A stretch of 64,000 nt of DNA from an uncultured Eubacteriales bacterium (GTDB lineage Bacteria > Bacillota > Clostridia > Oscillospirales > Acutalibacteraceae), in NCBI GenBank assembly GCA_949292775.1, contig CASFBL010000007.1:1-64000 (forward strand), given 5' to 3'. Below the pieces are notes generated by a model, which worked only from the letters and a program-made list of their open reading frames with translations, searched no databases and was not told the DNA's origin. Made by a program: the position numbers and the translations under genes. This document shows positions 52,497-61,357 of this stretch, in pieces (position 1 is the stretch's first letter; each line of letters opens with the position of its first letter).

Positions 52497-52714
52497 TTAT
52501 TCTACTGCAATGAAGTCTGAAATGCAAGAACGGCTACATATAAATTCATTTTTATGAAAAAAACATTTTTGTGCAAAACGACAGAATGCGGCGGATTTGC
52601 CGCTTGGCCAAGGGAAATTGCTTAAAAGTTAAAAAGTGAATTTTGATTCACCAAAGATATAAACTTGCAAAATGAACGATTTGACGAGAAGTGGCGAAAA
52701 AGAGAAAAGAAAAA

Positions 52715-52750
52715 GGAAAAACCTCCGGTTGCGGCGCCGGAGGTTTTTCC
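52715..52750. terminator. Isolated 14-bp perfect hairpin, terminator-like
   Basis: ggaaaaacctccgg / ccggaggtttttcc with an 8-base loop. The arm itself holds the T run, and A-rich sequence precedes it. No gene in either direction ends here, so it may close a short untranslated RNA. Confidence 0.6.
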
Positions 52751-52908
52751 TAATTGAGGGGTTGCTTGAGGAGGGGGTATGTACTCTTTCGAGTACAAGT
52801 ACACTATAAAGCACAATTATGAACAAAAAATGAACAAATTGAAAATAATGCAAATTATTTTCGAAAACAGAATAATCTTTTTGATTTTTGTATTTTTTTG
52901 CAAATTAT

Positions 52909-52949
52909 GCAAACAAATGTTTGCAATTTCAGAACATTTGTGCTATGCT
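52909..52949 (+). promoter_or_regulatory. lexA promoter with two LexA boxes
   Basis: TTGCAA (52921-52926), 17 bases, TATGCT (52944-52949). Box 1, GCAAACAAATGTTTGC (52909-52924), covers the -35. Box 2, AGAACATTTGTGCT (52931-52944), fills the spacer; read in reverse it again contains ACAAATGTT. Their centres are 21 bases apart, two helical turns, as expected for autorepression. Confidence 0.7.
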
Positions 52950-53044
52950 ATAAGCGTGAATACATGCCGGCAGGCAATTCGCCTTCAAAAAGCGTCGTTT
53001 TATGTGACCGCCGGTGTGCACAGTTAAAAATCGGAGGGCGTTTT

Positions 53045-53635
53045 ATGAACAGTATCAATAAAACCCAAAAGAAGATTTATGAATACTTAATGGAGCGCAG
53101 CCAAAGCGGAATCCCGCCGTCAGTGCGCGAGATTGGTGCCGCAGTCGGGCTTAAATCCACTTCGTCGGTGCAGGCAAACTTGGACGCGCTGGAACAGGCC
53201 GGTTTTATTGAGCGTGACCCAATGCTCAAACGCTCGATTCGCGTGAAAGGCGAAGCGGAAAATGTAACAAGTGTGCCGCTTTTAGGTACAGTTACAGCGG
53301 GTGTGCCCATTCTTGCTGTGGAGCAGATTGAAAGCTACTTGCCCTACAACGGTCCCGTTTCGAAAGATAAGCCGTTGTTTGCGCTGCATGTGCGCGGCGA
53401 CAGCATGGTAAATGCCGGCATTTTAGACGGCGATGTCGTGGTGGTGGAAAAAACACCGGCGGCGGAAAACGGCGATATCGTTGTCGCTATGATTGAGGAT
53501 GAAGCCACGGTCAAGCGCTTTTTCCGTGAGAAAGACCATTTCCGTCTTCAGCCCGAAAACGATGTGTACGCGCCCATTCTTGTCAAAGAAGTCGTCATTT
53601 TGGGCAAGGTCAAAGCTTTAATGCGGTATTATTAA
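53045..53635 (+). CDS. lexA: SOS repressor LexA
   Basis: This encodes 196 residues. Winged-helix DNA-binding domain (1-65, SGIPPSVREIGAAVGLKSTS), then the self-cleaving domain: cleavage site Ala85-Gly86 (TVTAGVPIL), nucleophile Ser120 (RGDSMVNAG) and Lys157 (EATVKRFF). Cleavage stimulated by RecA lifts repression of damage genes. ATG 53045 has cggaggg upstream. It should repress itself and the 84-residue gene at 3611-3865. Confidence 0.96.
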   Translation: MNSINKTQKKIYEYLMERSQSGIPPSVREIGAAVGLKSTSSVQANLDALEQAGFIERDPMLKRSIRVKGEAENVTSVPLLGTVTAGVPILAVEQIESYLPYNGPVSKDKPLFALHVRGDSMVNAGILDGDVVVVEKTPAAENGDIVVAMIEDEATVKRFFREKDHFRLQPENDVYAPILVKEVVILGKVKALMRYY

Positions 53636-53647
53636 GAAAATCTTTCC

Positions 53648-53680
53648 TGCAGGCTCCGAAACCGGAGCCTGCATTTTTGT
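53648..53680 (+). terminator. Terminator of lexA
   Basis: tgcaggctccg / cggagcctgca around aaac, then tttttg. Confidence 0.85.
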
Positions 53681-53713
53681 GTTTTTGAAAGCCAGGAAAG
53701 GCACTGATTTTAT

Positions 53714-53742
53714 TTGACATATATATTGTAATATCCTATAAT
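53714..53742 (+). promoter_or_regulatory. Perfect consensus promoter of the ATP-grasp cluster
   Basis: TTGACA (53714-53719), 17 bases, TATAAT (53737-53742), 48 bases before the ATG. Together with the one at 938 it is the strongest promoter sequence in the window. Confidence 0.85.
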
Positions 53743-53790
53743 AAATAGATACATAATAGTATACAGAATGTGGAAAAAGAAGGTTGTTCT

Positions 53791-55002
53791 ATGCAATTCC
53801 AGGAAAGAGAATTTTTACCGGTCATTCTCGGCGCAGATATTACCGCCTATTCCCTCGCGCGCAGCTTTCACGAGGAATATAATATCCGTTCATTGGTTTT
53901 GAGCATGTCGAAAGGCGGCTACATTGCCAATTCTGATATCATTGAAAACCGCGTGTTCCCGGGGCTTGAGAAAAAAGAAGTGCTCATTGAGCGCCTTTTG
54001 GAAGTCGGGAAAGAATTTGAAGGCAAGAAAAAGCTGATCGTGCTCGGCTGCGGCGACTGGTATGTCCGCGCGCTTATAGAAAGCAAGGAGATTTTAAAGC
54101 CTTACTATATCGTTCCCTATATCGACGAAGATTTGCTCAACCGCATTGTGCTCAAAGACAAGTTCTATGAGATTTTTGAAGAGTTGGGTCTGCCGTATCC
54201 GAAAACCTATGTGTATGAATGCGGCAAGGAAAATGATTTGAAATTTGACTTTGACTATCCCGTCATTGCAAAGCCTGCCAACAGCGCAATGTATCACTAT
54301 GCAAAGTTCCCGGGCAAGAAAAAGGTCTTTTCGTTTGATAACGAGCAGGATTTGCGCGCAATGCTTAAAAACCTGGAGTCGTCAAGCTATGATTATAAGT
54401 TTTTGATTCAGGATAAAATCCCCGGTGACGACACCTATATGCGCGTGCTGACCTGCTACTGCGACCAGAATTCCAAGGTGCGTTTTGCGTCGCTTGGCCG
54501 CACGCTCTTAGAAGACCACACCCCCACGGCAATCGGCAATCCCGTAGCAATCATCAATGAGGTAAACCCCGAAATCGTTGCCGCCGCGACAAAGTTCCTC
54601 GAGCACATCGGCTATGTCGGGTTTGCGAACTTCGATATCAAATATGACCGCCGTGACGGCGTTTATAAGTTCTTTGAAATCAATGTGCGCTTGGGGCGCA
54701 GCAATTTCTATGTGACCGGCAGCGGCTTTAATACTGTGAAGTGGATTGTGGACGACTACATTTATCACAACCTGCCCGAATATACGGTTGCCGACAACAT
54801 CAACCTTTATACCGTTGTGCCGAAGGGCGTCATTATGAAATATGTCTCCGACCCGGAATTAAAGGCGCAGGCAAAGGCGCTTTTCAAGGCGGGCAAGGTT
54901 TCTTATCCGCTTCTTTACAAGGCGGACAAGAACTTAAAGCACTGGTTCTACGGCGAAGCCGCGCTTTATAATCAATACAGAAAATTCCGCAAATATTTCT
55001 AA
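53791..55002 (+). CDS. ATP-grasp ligase, probable D-aspartate ligase
   Basis: This encodes 403 residues. An N-terminal Rossmann-like part (PVILGADITAYSLARSFHEEY) precedes an ATP-grasp domain (YPVIAKPANS, QDKIPGDDTYMRVLTCY, GFANFDIKYDRRDG, FEINVRLGRSNF). The layout and wording are those of Enterococcus faecium D-aspartate ligase (Aslfm), which adds D-Asp to the Lys of the peptidoglycan precursor. The aspartate racemase 17 bases later supports this. Alternative: another carboxylate-amine ligase. ATG 53791 has agaagg 7 bases upstream. Confidence 0.78.
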   Translation: MQFQEREFLPVILGADITAYSLARSFHEEYNIRSLVLSMSKGGYIANSDIIENRVFPGLEKKEVLIERLLEVGKEFEGKKKLIVLGCGDWYVRALIESKEILKPYYIVPYIDEDLLNRIVLKDKFYEIFEELGLPYPKTYVYECGKENDLKFDFDYPVIAKPANSAMYHYAKFPGKKKVFSFDNEQDLRAMLKNLESSSYDYKFLIQDKIPGDDTYMRVLTCYCDQNSKVRFASLGRTLLEDHTPTAIGNPVAIINEVNPEIVAAATKFLEHIGYVGFANFDIKYDRRDGVYKFFEINVRLGRSNFYVTGSGFNTVKWIVDDYIYHNLPEYTVADNINLYTVVPKGVIMKYVSDPELKAQAKALFKAGKVSYPLLYKADKNLKHWFYGEAALYNQYRKFRKYF

Positions 55003-55019
55003 CAAAGAATGTGTGTAGC

Positions 55020-55730
55020 ATGAAAGAAAAAGTTTTAGGCGTTTTGGGCGGCGTCGGGCCGCTTGCCACAATTTATTTTGCCGATTTGGTCATTAAAATG
55101 ACCGACGCAAAAACCGACCAGGAGCACATCGCCATGGTCATTTTAAACCATGCGTCTATCCCTGACCGCACGGAGTATATTTTGGATAACACCAAGCCGA
55201 ACCCCCTGCCGGTCATGGTGGCGGACGCGAAGCAGCTACAAAACGACGGCTGCGATTACATTGTGATCCCCTGTAACACAGCGCATTATTTCTTTGATGA
55301 AATTCAAAAAAGCGTCGATGTGCCCATCATCAACATTTTGGAAGAAACGGTTTCCTATGCCGAGCGCACAGTGCCGGATTTAAAATGTTTAGGCATTCTG
55401 GCGACGAAGGGCACAATCATTTCCGGCGCATATCAAAACATCATCCAAAAGCACGGGCTTGACTACCGCGTGCCCTCTGAGGAAGACCAGAAATCGTTGA
55501 TGCACATTATTTACGACGAGGTCAAGGCGGGCGAAAAGGTAGACATCTGCGAATTCCTGCGTATTGTCGGCGAACTGAAAAAAGCCGGCAGCGACGCGGT
55601 GATTCTCGGCTGCACCGAGCTTTCCATTATCAAAAAAGACTTTAACCTTTCCCGTGTGGATATTGTGGACTCTATGGAGTGCTTGGCGCGCAGAAGTATT
55701 GAGCTGTGCGGCAAAAAAATCAAAGCATAA
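55020..55730 (+). CDS. racD: Aspartate racemase family protein
   Basis: This encodes 236 residues. The two catalytic Cys are present: Cys85 in IPCNTAHYF and Cys198 in LGCTELS; GGVGPLATIYF is the usual N-terminal loop. It interconverts L- and D-Asp (possibly Glu). In this cluster it should supply D-Asp to the ligase just upstream. ATG 55020 has only a weak ribosome site, so coupling to the upstream gene is likely. Confidence 0.85.
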   Translation: MKEKVLGVLGGVGPLATIYFADLVIKMTDAKTDQEHIAMVILNHASIPDRTEYILDNTKPNPLPVMVADAKQLQNDGCDYIVIPCNTAHYFFDEIQKSVDVPIINILEETVSYAERTVPDLKCLGILATKGTIISGAYQNIIQKHGLDYRVPSEEDQKSLMHIIYDEVKAGEKVDICEFLRIVGELKKAGSDAVILGCTELSIIKKDFNLSRVDIVDSMECLARRSIELCGKKIKA

Positions 55731-55744
55731 CGAGGTAAAACACT

Positions 55745-57589
55745 ATGTGCGGATTTGTAGGCTATATCAACGCCACCGACGAAACACAAAAAAACGAAGC
55801 GGTCATCCGCGCCATGGCGGACCGCATTGTGCACCGCGGCCCCGACCAGGACGACTACTATGTCGACAGCGATATTTCCTTGGGATTCCGGCGGCTGAGC
55901 ATCATTGACCTTTCCGGCGGCAGCCAGCCGATTTTAAACGAGGACGGCTCGAAGGTATTGCTTTTCAACGGCGAAATTTACAATTTTCAGCCCTTGCGCG
56001 AAGAACTGCTCCAAAACGGGCATACATTTAAAACAAAGACCGACTCCGAAGTGCTTTTGCACGGCTACGAGCAGTGGGGCAAGGATATGCTCGTGCGTTT
56101 GCGCGGCATGTTCGCGTTTGTCATTTGGGACAAAAAAGAAAAGAAGCTGTTCGGCGCGCGCGATATTTTCGGTATAAAGCCGTTTTTCTATTACTTAAAC
56201 GAGGGCAACTTCCTGTTCGGCTCTGAAATCAAGGCGTTTTTGGCAAACCCGCTTTTCAAAAAGGAGCTCAACGAAGAGCGCCTGCCGGAATACCTTTGCT
56301 TTGAATATCTGCCCGACAACGAAACGCTGTTCCGCCATGTTTACAAAATGGAGCCGGGCGCGTGGTTCGAGTGGCAAAACGGCGAATTTACCACGGCGCG
56401 TTATTTCACCCCCAAATACAATTTGGACGAAAGCAAAACGCTCGAAGAGTGGGAACAGCTCATTGACGAGACTTTCAAAAATTCCACGAAAGCCCACGGC
56501 ATTTCCGATGTTGAGGTCGGCTGCTTCCTTTCCGGCGGTGTGGATTCGAGCTATGTTGTGCATGAAATGGCAAAGCGCAACGATGTTAAGACCTTTTCTG
56601 TCGGCTATGCGGAGGAGAAATATTCCGAGCTTTCTGCCGCGCAGGAGTTTGCAAAAACCGAGGGCGTGCGCAATTATTCAAAGAAAATCACAGCCCAAGA
56701 GTATTTTGACATCACCCCCACCGTGCAGTATTACATGGACGAACCCCTGCCGAACCCCTCGGCAATCGCACTGTATTTTTTAGCGAACCTTGCAAGCGAG
56801 CAGGTCAAGGTGGTGCTTTCCGGCGAGGGTGCAGACGAATTGTTCGGCGGCTATCATTATTACCGCGAACCGTTGGATTTTGAAAAATACATGAAACTTC
56901 CGCTTGAAATCCGGAAAGCGCTTTCAGGGCTTGCTTCCAAAATGCCGGCGTTCCACGGCAAGCGCTTTTTGATGCGCGGCAGCCACCCGATTGAAGATCG
57001 CTATATCCGCAACAACTATGTATACAACCACGGCGAAGTCCACAAGGTTCTCGCGAAGGATTACCACCCGCAAGACCCGTCGGTTTTCACGAAACCCTAT
57101 TTCGATGAGGTCAAGGGTGAGGACGATATTACAAAAATGCAGTATGTCGATATCCGCACCTGGCTTGTGCAGGATATTCTCGTAAAAGCGGACCGCATGA
57201 GTATGGCGAATTCTTTGGAACTGCGCGTGCCGTTCTTAGATAAAGAAATGCTGCGCGTCGCTCTGCAAATTCCGCCGCGCTACCGCGTTAATAAAGAGAC
57301 CACAAAGCTCGCGCTGCGCGGGGCGGCGTTAAAACAGCTGCCCGAAAAAACAGCAAAAATGCGCAAGACAGGCTTCCTGACACCCTTAAACGACTGGCTT
57401 CGCCGCGATGAATATTATGAGCGCGTGAAAGAGGCGTTTGAAAGCGACACGGCAAAGCGCTTTTTCAATACGAACTATATCCGCAAGCTGTTAGACGACC
57501 ACAAGGCCGGCACAGCGCACAACATGAAAAAGATTTGGTCAATTTACTGCTTCATTCTTTGGTACAACAAGTATTTTGTCGAAAACTGA
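55745..57589 (+). CDS. asnB: Asparagine synthase (glutamine-hydrolysing), possible AsnH
   Basis: This encodes 614 residues. Cys2 starts the glutaminase domain (MCGFVGYIN, RGPDQDDYY, FNGEIYNF); the synthase domain has the PP-loop CFLSGGVDSSYV and GEGADELFGGY. It normally amidates Asp. Because it lies 14 bases after a racemase that follows a D-Asp ligase, it may instead amidate the D-Asp side chain of the wall, as AsnH does in Lactococcus. Which one cannot be told from sequence alone. Confidence 0.85.
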   Translation: MCGFVGYINATDETQKNEAVIRAMADRIVHRGPDQDDYYVDSDISLGFRRLSIIDLSGGSQPILNEDGSKVLLFNGEIYNFQPLREELLQNGHTFKTKTDSEVLLHGYEQWGKDMLVRLRGMFAFVIWDKKEKKLFGARDIFGIKPFFYYLNEGNFLFGSEIKAFLANPLFKKELNEERLPEYLCFEYLPDNETLFRHVYKMEPGAWFEWQNGEFTTARYFTPKYNLDESKTLEEWEQLIDETFKNSTKAHGISDVEVGCFLSGGVDSSYVVHEMAKRNDVKTFSVGYAEEKYSELSAAQEFAKTEGVRNYSKKITAQEYFDITPTVQYYMDEPLPNPSAIALYFLANLASEQVKVVLSGEGADELFGGYHYYREPLDFEKYMKLPLEIRKALSGLASKMPAFHGKRFLMRGSHPIEDRYIRNNYVYNHGEVHKVLAKDYHPQDPSVFTKPYFDEVKGEDDITKMQYVDIRTWLVQDILVKADRMSMANSLELRVPFLDKEMLRVALQIPPRYRVNKETTKLALRGAALKQLPEKTAKMRKTGFLTPLNDWLRRDEYYERVKEAFESDTAKRFFNTNYIRKLLDDHKAGTAHNMKKIWSIYCFILWYNKYFVEN

Positions 57590-57601
57590 ACGGAGAAGAT
57601 T

Positions 57602-58336
57602 ATGCAGGCTGTCAAACACATCCCGCTGCCCCATGCCGCAAATGTGCGGGATATCGGCGGGATTATCAACGAAGAGGGCAAGTTTATCCGCTGGGGCGGG
57701 ATTTTTCGAGCCGATGCGTTAAGCGCGCTGACCGCCGAAGAGTGGCAGACGCTTTTTGACTACGGCGTGCGCACGGTCGTGGATTTGCGAAGTAAAAGCG
57801 AAACGCTGACGATGCCCGACCGCGTGCCGGCGGGGATTCAGTATCTGCACCGCCCTATGCAGGAAGAGGATTTGAATGTGCAAGACCTCTCCGCAGATGC
57901 CGCAGCAGCGTTTCAGCGCAGTATGGAGCAATGCTACACCGACATGGTGCTTCAAACGCCGCAGCTGCTGTGCGCGGCGCTTTCGGCAGTGACCGAGGGG
58001 CTCTCTCGCGGCGCGGTTCTTTTTCACTGCACGGCGGGCAAAGACCGCACCGGCGTTTTGGCGGCAGTGGTGCTGTATCTTCTCGGTGCTTATGAAAGCG
58101 ACATTGTCGCCGATTATGAGGTGTCCAATACATATAACCGCACAGGGCTTCAGCGAACGCTTCGCAATCTTCCGAATTACGAGGCGCTTTTGCCTATGCT
58201 AAGCTCAAAGCCGGAGCATATCCGCGCCCTGCTTTTAGAGCTTAACAAAATGGATTTGCCGCGCTATCTTTGTGAAAACGGCTTTTCAAAAGAGCAACAG
58301 GATGCTTTGCGGCGGCAGATGCTTTCTGAAGTGTAA
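57602..58336 (+). CDS. Tyrosine phosphatase-like protein
   Basis: This encodes 244 residues. The P-loop HCTAGKDRTG (H-C-x5-R) and the early NVRDIGG are typical of bacterial dual-specificity/lipid phosphatases of the Y-phosphatase-3 group. General acid candidates lie in the RADAL region. It follows asnB by 12 bases. Its target is unknown. Confidence 0.88.
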   Translation: MQAVKHIPLPHAANVRDIGGIINEEGKFIRWGGIFRADALSALTAEEWQTLFDYGVRTVVDLRSKSETLTMPDRVPAGIQYLHRPMQEEDLNVQDLSADAAAAFQRSMEQCYTDMVLQTPQLLCAALSAVTEGLSRGAVLFHCTAGKDRTGVLAAVVLYLLGAYESDIVADYEVSNTYNRTGLQRTLRNLPNYEALLPMLSSKPEHIRALLLELNKMDLPRYLCENGFSKEQQDALRRQMLSEV

Positions 58337-58360
58337 GCAAAGAAAAAAGGAGGCGGACGC

Positions 58361-58972
58361 ATGCACATTATAGATATTTCCAACGACCTTTTGACGGCAG
58401 AGGTCTATGAAGATGACCCCGTGCCGCGGCTCGAAAGCGTGCGTGCGCTCGAAAAGGGCGACCGCTACACTTTAAACGCGCTTTATGCCGGGCTGCACAA
58501 CGGCACCCACATTGACGCGCCTGCGCATTTTCTGGAAGGGGCAGCCGATATTTCCGAGGTTCCGCTGGAAGCCTGTATAGGCCCCTGCCGCGTTTTGGAG
58601 GTGACCCCCGGTGTCATTACCGGCGAGGTTGTGGAAAATGCATTCCCGAGAAACTGTGAACGAATTTTATTAAAATCAGGCGGCAAGGCGTTTATTCACG
58701 AAAGCGCCGCAGCAGCTATGGCGTATTACGGCTGTAAGCTTGTCGGTACCGATGGCTTGAGCGTCGAACCCCCGAACGGCACCGGCGAAACGCACAAAGC
58801 GTTCCTGACCGAAAAAGTGGCGCTTTTGGAAGGGCTGAATCTTGCAGAAGTTGCCGGCGGCGAATATTTTTTGATTGCACCGCCCGTGAAGATTGGCGGC
58901 GCAGAAGCTGCGTTTACGCGCGCGGTGCTTATAAGTGATTACATTTTCTGGAGCGGCAAGGCCGACCGATAA
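58361..58972 (+). CDS. Cyclase-family metal-dependent hydrolase
   Basis: This encodes 203 residues. The metal motif HNGTHIDAPAHF (H-x-G-T-H-x-D-x-P-x-H-F) is intact. Relatives include kynurenine formamidase and isatin hydrolase; the substrate here cannot be named. Ribosome site aaaggagg precedes ATG 58361. Confidence 0.88.
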   Translation: MHIIDISNDLLTAEVYEDDPVPRLESVRALEKGDRYTLNALYAGLHNGTHIDAPAHFLEGAADISEVPLEACIGPCRVLEVTPGVITGEVVENAFPRNCERILLKSGGKAFIHESAAAAMAYYGCKLVGTDGLSVEPPNGTGETHKAFLTEKVALLEGLNLAEVAGGEYFLIAPPVKIGGAEAAFTRAVLISDYIFWSGKADR

Positions 58973-58987
58973 AAAGGACGAGAAAAA

Positions 58988-59182
58988 ATGGCTGACAAAA
59001 AACTGCCGGAATCGCGCTGCGATTTCTGCGCGTATTACGACTACGATGAAGAAACCGAGCAATATGTCTGCGACATTGATTTAGATGAAGATGAAATGGT
59101 CAACTTTTTAAGCTTCTCTACACAAAACTGCCCGTATTTTAACCCCTATGATGAATATAAAATCGTAGAGAAGCAAAATTAA
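58988..59182 (+). CDS. Small Cys-containing protein, DUF6472-like
   Basis: This encodes 64 residues with the pattern RCDFCAYYDYDEET...YVCDIDLDEDEMVNFLS...NCPYF. Four Cys (CxxC plus two) suggest a small metal or zinc site. I recognise the pattern as the DUF6472 group of gut Clostridia; function unknown. Sits 15 bases after the cyclase gene. Confidence 0.8.
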   Translation: MADKKLPESRCDFCAYYDYDEETEQYVCDIDLDEDEMVNFLSFSTQNCPYFNPYDEYKIVEKQN

Positions 59183-59259
59183 CCATAGAAAAGAAAAGCA
59201 AGGGTTTCCGTCTGCCTTATGGGTATAACGGCAGATAAAGGGAAAAGGAGGAATCTTTT

Positions 59260-60633
59260 ATGATGACCAACTGCGGTGCAATCATACTCGCAGCGGGCGA
59301 CGGCGTCCGCATGAAATCGGCGTATCCCTATGTAATGAAAAAACTGCTTTCCAAGCCCATGATTTCCTGGGTGCTGACTGCCGCCAAGAAAAGCGGTGTG
59401 CCCGATATTGCTGTTGTTGTGGCGCGTCCGGACGGCATGGTAGCGCAATTTGTCGGAGAAACCTGCACAGTGTTTGCCCAGCCGGAGCAAAAGGGCACGG
59501 CGCATGCGGTTCTGCACGCAAAATCCTTTATCGAAGCGCATAAGGACGGCAATATTCTTATTTTAAACGGTGACTCACCGTTGATGGACGCAGGCTCAAT
59601 CCGCAATGCGCTGATGCATCATATTGAGTCCGGCAATGATGTTACAGTCATTTCCGCTCGGGTAGAAAAGCCGTTCGGTTACGGCAGAATTTTGCGTGAC
59701 CACAACAACGGTACTTTTGCCGGTATTGTAGAGGAACGCGACGCCTCAGGCGAGGTGAAGCGCATCAACGAGATTAGCTCCGGCGCATACTGGTTCAAAG
59801 CGTCATCGCTTCTTTTAGGGCTTCAAAATACACAGCCGCGGCAAAACGGCGAATATAATTTGGTGGATACGGTCTCATGGCTTTTGAGAAACGGCAAAAA
59901 ATGTGATACCTCAAGCGCCATGTCGCCGGATGTGGTGCTTGGTGCCAACGACCGCAGCCAGCTGCATGAACTGAACCACATTGCCCGAATGCGTGAACTG
60001 GAAGCGCATTTGGAGGCGGGGGTCGATATTCCGTGTTTTGACGGCGTGGTCATTGACCCCGATGTGGTCATCGGCATGGACACAGTCATTTATCCCGGCA
60101 CGATTTTGCGCGGCAAGGTTGTAATCGGCAAAAACTGCAAGATTGGTCCGAACACGCTGATTGAAAACAGCACCGTCGGCGATAATGTTATTCTGAATAA
60201 TACGCAATGCTACCAGTCTGTCGTGAAAAGCGAAGCCAATATCGGCCCGTTTGTGCACATCCGCCCCAATAGCGTTGTCGGTGACAGCGTGCATCTCGGC
60301 AACTTTGTCGAGGTCAAAAACTCCACCATCGACATGGGCACAAAGGTGTCGCACCTGACTTATGTGGGCGACTCCGATGTCGGTAAAAAGGTCAATTTCG
60401 GCTGCGGCACAGTCACGGTCAACTACACCGGCAAGGCAAAATTCCGCACAACGATTAAAGACAATGCTTTCATCGGCTGCAACACCAACCTGGTTGCGCC
60501 CGTAACCGTGGGCGAGGGGGCCTATACCGCCGCCGGTTCTACCATTACCGAAGATGTGCCGGACGATTCGCTCGGCATTGCCCGCGCGCGGCAGGTCAAC
60601 AAGCAGGACTGGTGCCTGCGGGATAAAAAATAA
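59260..60633 (+). CDS. glmU: Bifunctional UDP-GlcNAc pyrophosphorylase / GlcN-1-P acetyltransferase
   Basis: This encodes 457 residues. The N-terminal uridyltransferase has ILAAGDGVRMKSAYP and EQKGTAHAVLHA; the C-terminal half is a left-handed beta helix of hexapeptide repeats (from about residue 250) with the acetyltransferase His in VKNSTIDMGTKVSHLTYVGD. It makes UDP-GlcNAc for peptidoglycan. ATG 59260 has ggagg 8 bases upstream. Confidence 0.96.
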   Translation: MMTNCGAIILAAGDGVRMKSAYPYVMKKLLSKPMISWVLTAAKKSGVPDIAVVVARPDGMVAQFVGETCTVFAQPEQKGTAHAVLHAKSFIEAHKDGNILILNGDSPLMDAGSIRNALMHHIESGNDVTVISARVEKPFGYGRILRDHNNGTFAGIVEERDASGEVKRINEISSGAYWFKASSLLLGLQNTQPRQNGEYNLVDTVSWLLRNGKKCDTSSAMSPDVVLGANDRSQLHELNHIARMRELEAHLEAGVDIPCFDGVVIDPDVVIGMDTVIYPGTILRGKVVIGKNCKIGPNTLIENSTVGDNVILNNTQCYQSVVKSEANIGPFVHIRPNSVVGDSVHLGNFVEVKNSTIDMGTKVSHLTYVGDSDVGKKVNFGCGTVTVNYTGKAKFRTTIKDNAFIGCNTNLVAPVTVGEGAYTAAGSTITEDVPDDSLGIARARQVNKQDWCLRDKK

Positions 60634-60648
60634 TCCAGCAAGAAATCA

Positions 60649-60675
60649 CCGTGCGAAAGGTTATCTTTCGCACGG
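60649..60675. promoter_or_regulatory. Perfect hairpin between glmU and pth
   Basis: ccgtgcgaaag / ctttcgcacgg, 11-base perfect stem with a 5-base loop, no T run. Possibly an RNA stability or processing element, or a protein site. Confidence 0.5.
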
Positions 60676-60711
60676 GACATTCTATAAATCAAGCCGAACA
60701 GAGGAAAAAAT

Positions 60712-61320
60712 ATGTTTTGGAAAAAAGACAAAACGCCCGCTGCCCTCGGCACACCTGAATTTATCGTGGCAGGACTTGGAAATCCCGACCGGAAATACAC
60801 CTGCACGCGACATAATTCGGGCTTTTTGTGCGTGGACGCGCTGGCGCAGAAACAGGGCTTCGAAGTCAAAAAACTGAAATTCCGCTCGCTTATCGCCGAT
60901 GTGCGCATCAACGGCCACCGCTGTCTTGTGATGAAGCCCCAAACCTATATGAACAACAGCGGAGAAGCCATTCGCGACGCTGCGGAGTTTTACAAAATCC
61001 CGCCTGAAAAAATCATTGTTATCTATGATGATATTTCGCTTGATGTCGGCAAGCTGCGCATTCGGCGCAAGGGTACCGACGGCGGGCATAACGGCATAAA
61101 AAGCATTATTTATCACCTAAACAGCGATAAATTTCCACGGATAAAGCTCGGCGTCGGCAAAAAGCCGCATCCCGATTACGACCTTGCCGACTGGGTGCTT
61201 TCCGAATTCCGCAAGGAAGAAGAAAAGCCCTTGCTTTCCGCGATAGACAACGCCTGCGCGGCGGTTGAACTGCTTTTAGACGGTAAAATCGATGAGGCAA
61301 TGAATCTCTATAACTCGTAA
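60712..61320 (+). CDS. pth: Peptidyl-tRNA hydrolase
   Basis: This encodes 202 residues. GLGNPDRKYTCTRHNSGF carries the catalytic His; MKPQTYMNNSG, DDISLDVGKLRIR and GTDGGHNGIKSI are further motifs. A 16-residue charged extension (MFWKKDKTPAALGTPE) precedes the normal start; gagg lies just before ATG 60712, so I keep it. It frees tRNA from stalled peptidyl-tRNA. mfd follows, as is usual in Firmicutes. Confidence 0.95.
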   Translation: MFWKKDKTPAALGTPEFIVAGLGNPDRKYTCTRHNSGFLCVDALAQKQGFEVKKLKFRSLIADVRINGHRCLVMKPQTYMNNSGEAIRDAAEFYKIPPEKIIVIYDDISLDVGKLRIRRKGTDGGHNGIKSIIYHLNSDKFPRIKLGVGKKPHPDYDLADWVLSEFRKEEEKPLLSAIDNACAAVELLLDGKIDEAMNLYNS

Positions 61321-61357
61321 TTTTTCGTGATTTTTCGAACAGGAGCATTATAGTTTT

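Noticed and set aside
52779-53027. 82-codon frame upstream of lexA
   Set aside because: AT-rich, ends across the lexA promoter and LexA boxes, and its purine-rich start site is too close to the ATG.
55020-55730. Racemase as the essential glutamate racemase MurI
   Set aside because: Its motifs (PCNTAH, LGCTEL, GGVGPLAT) and neighbours fit the aspartate racemase group better, though activity on glutamate cannot be excluded.
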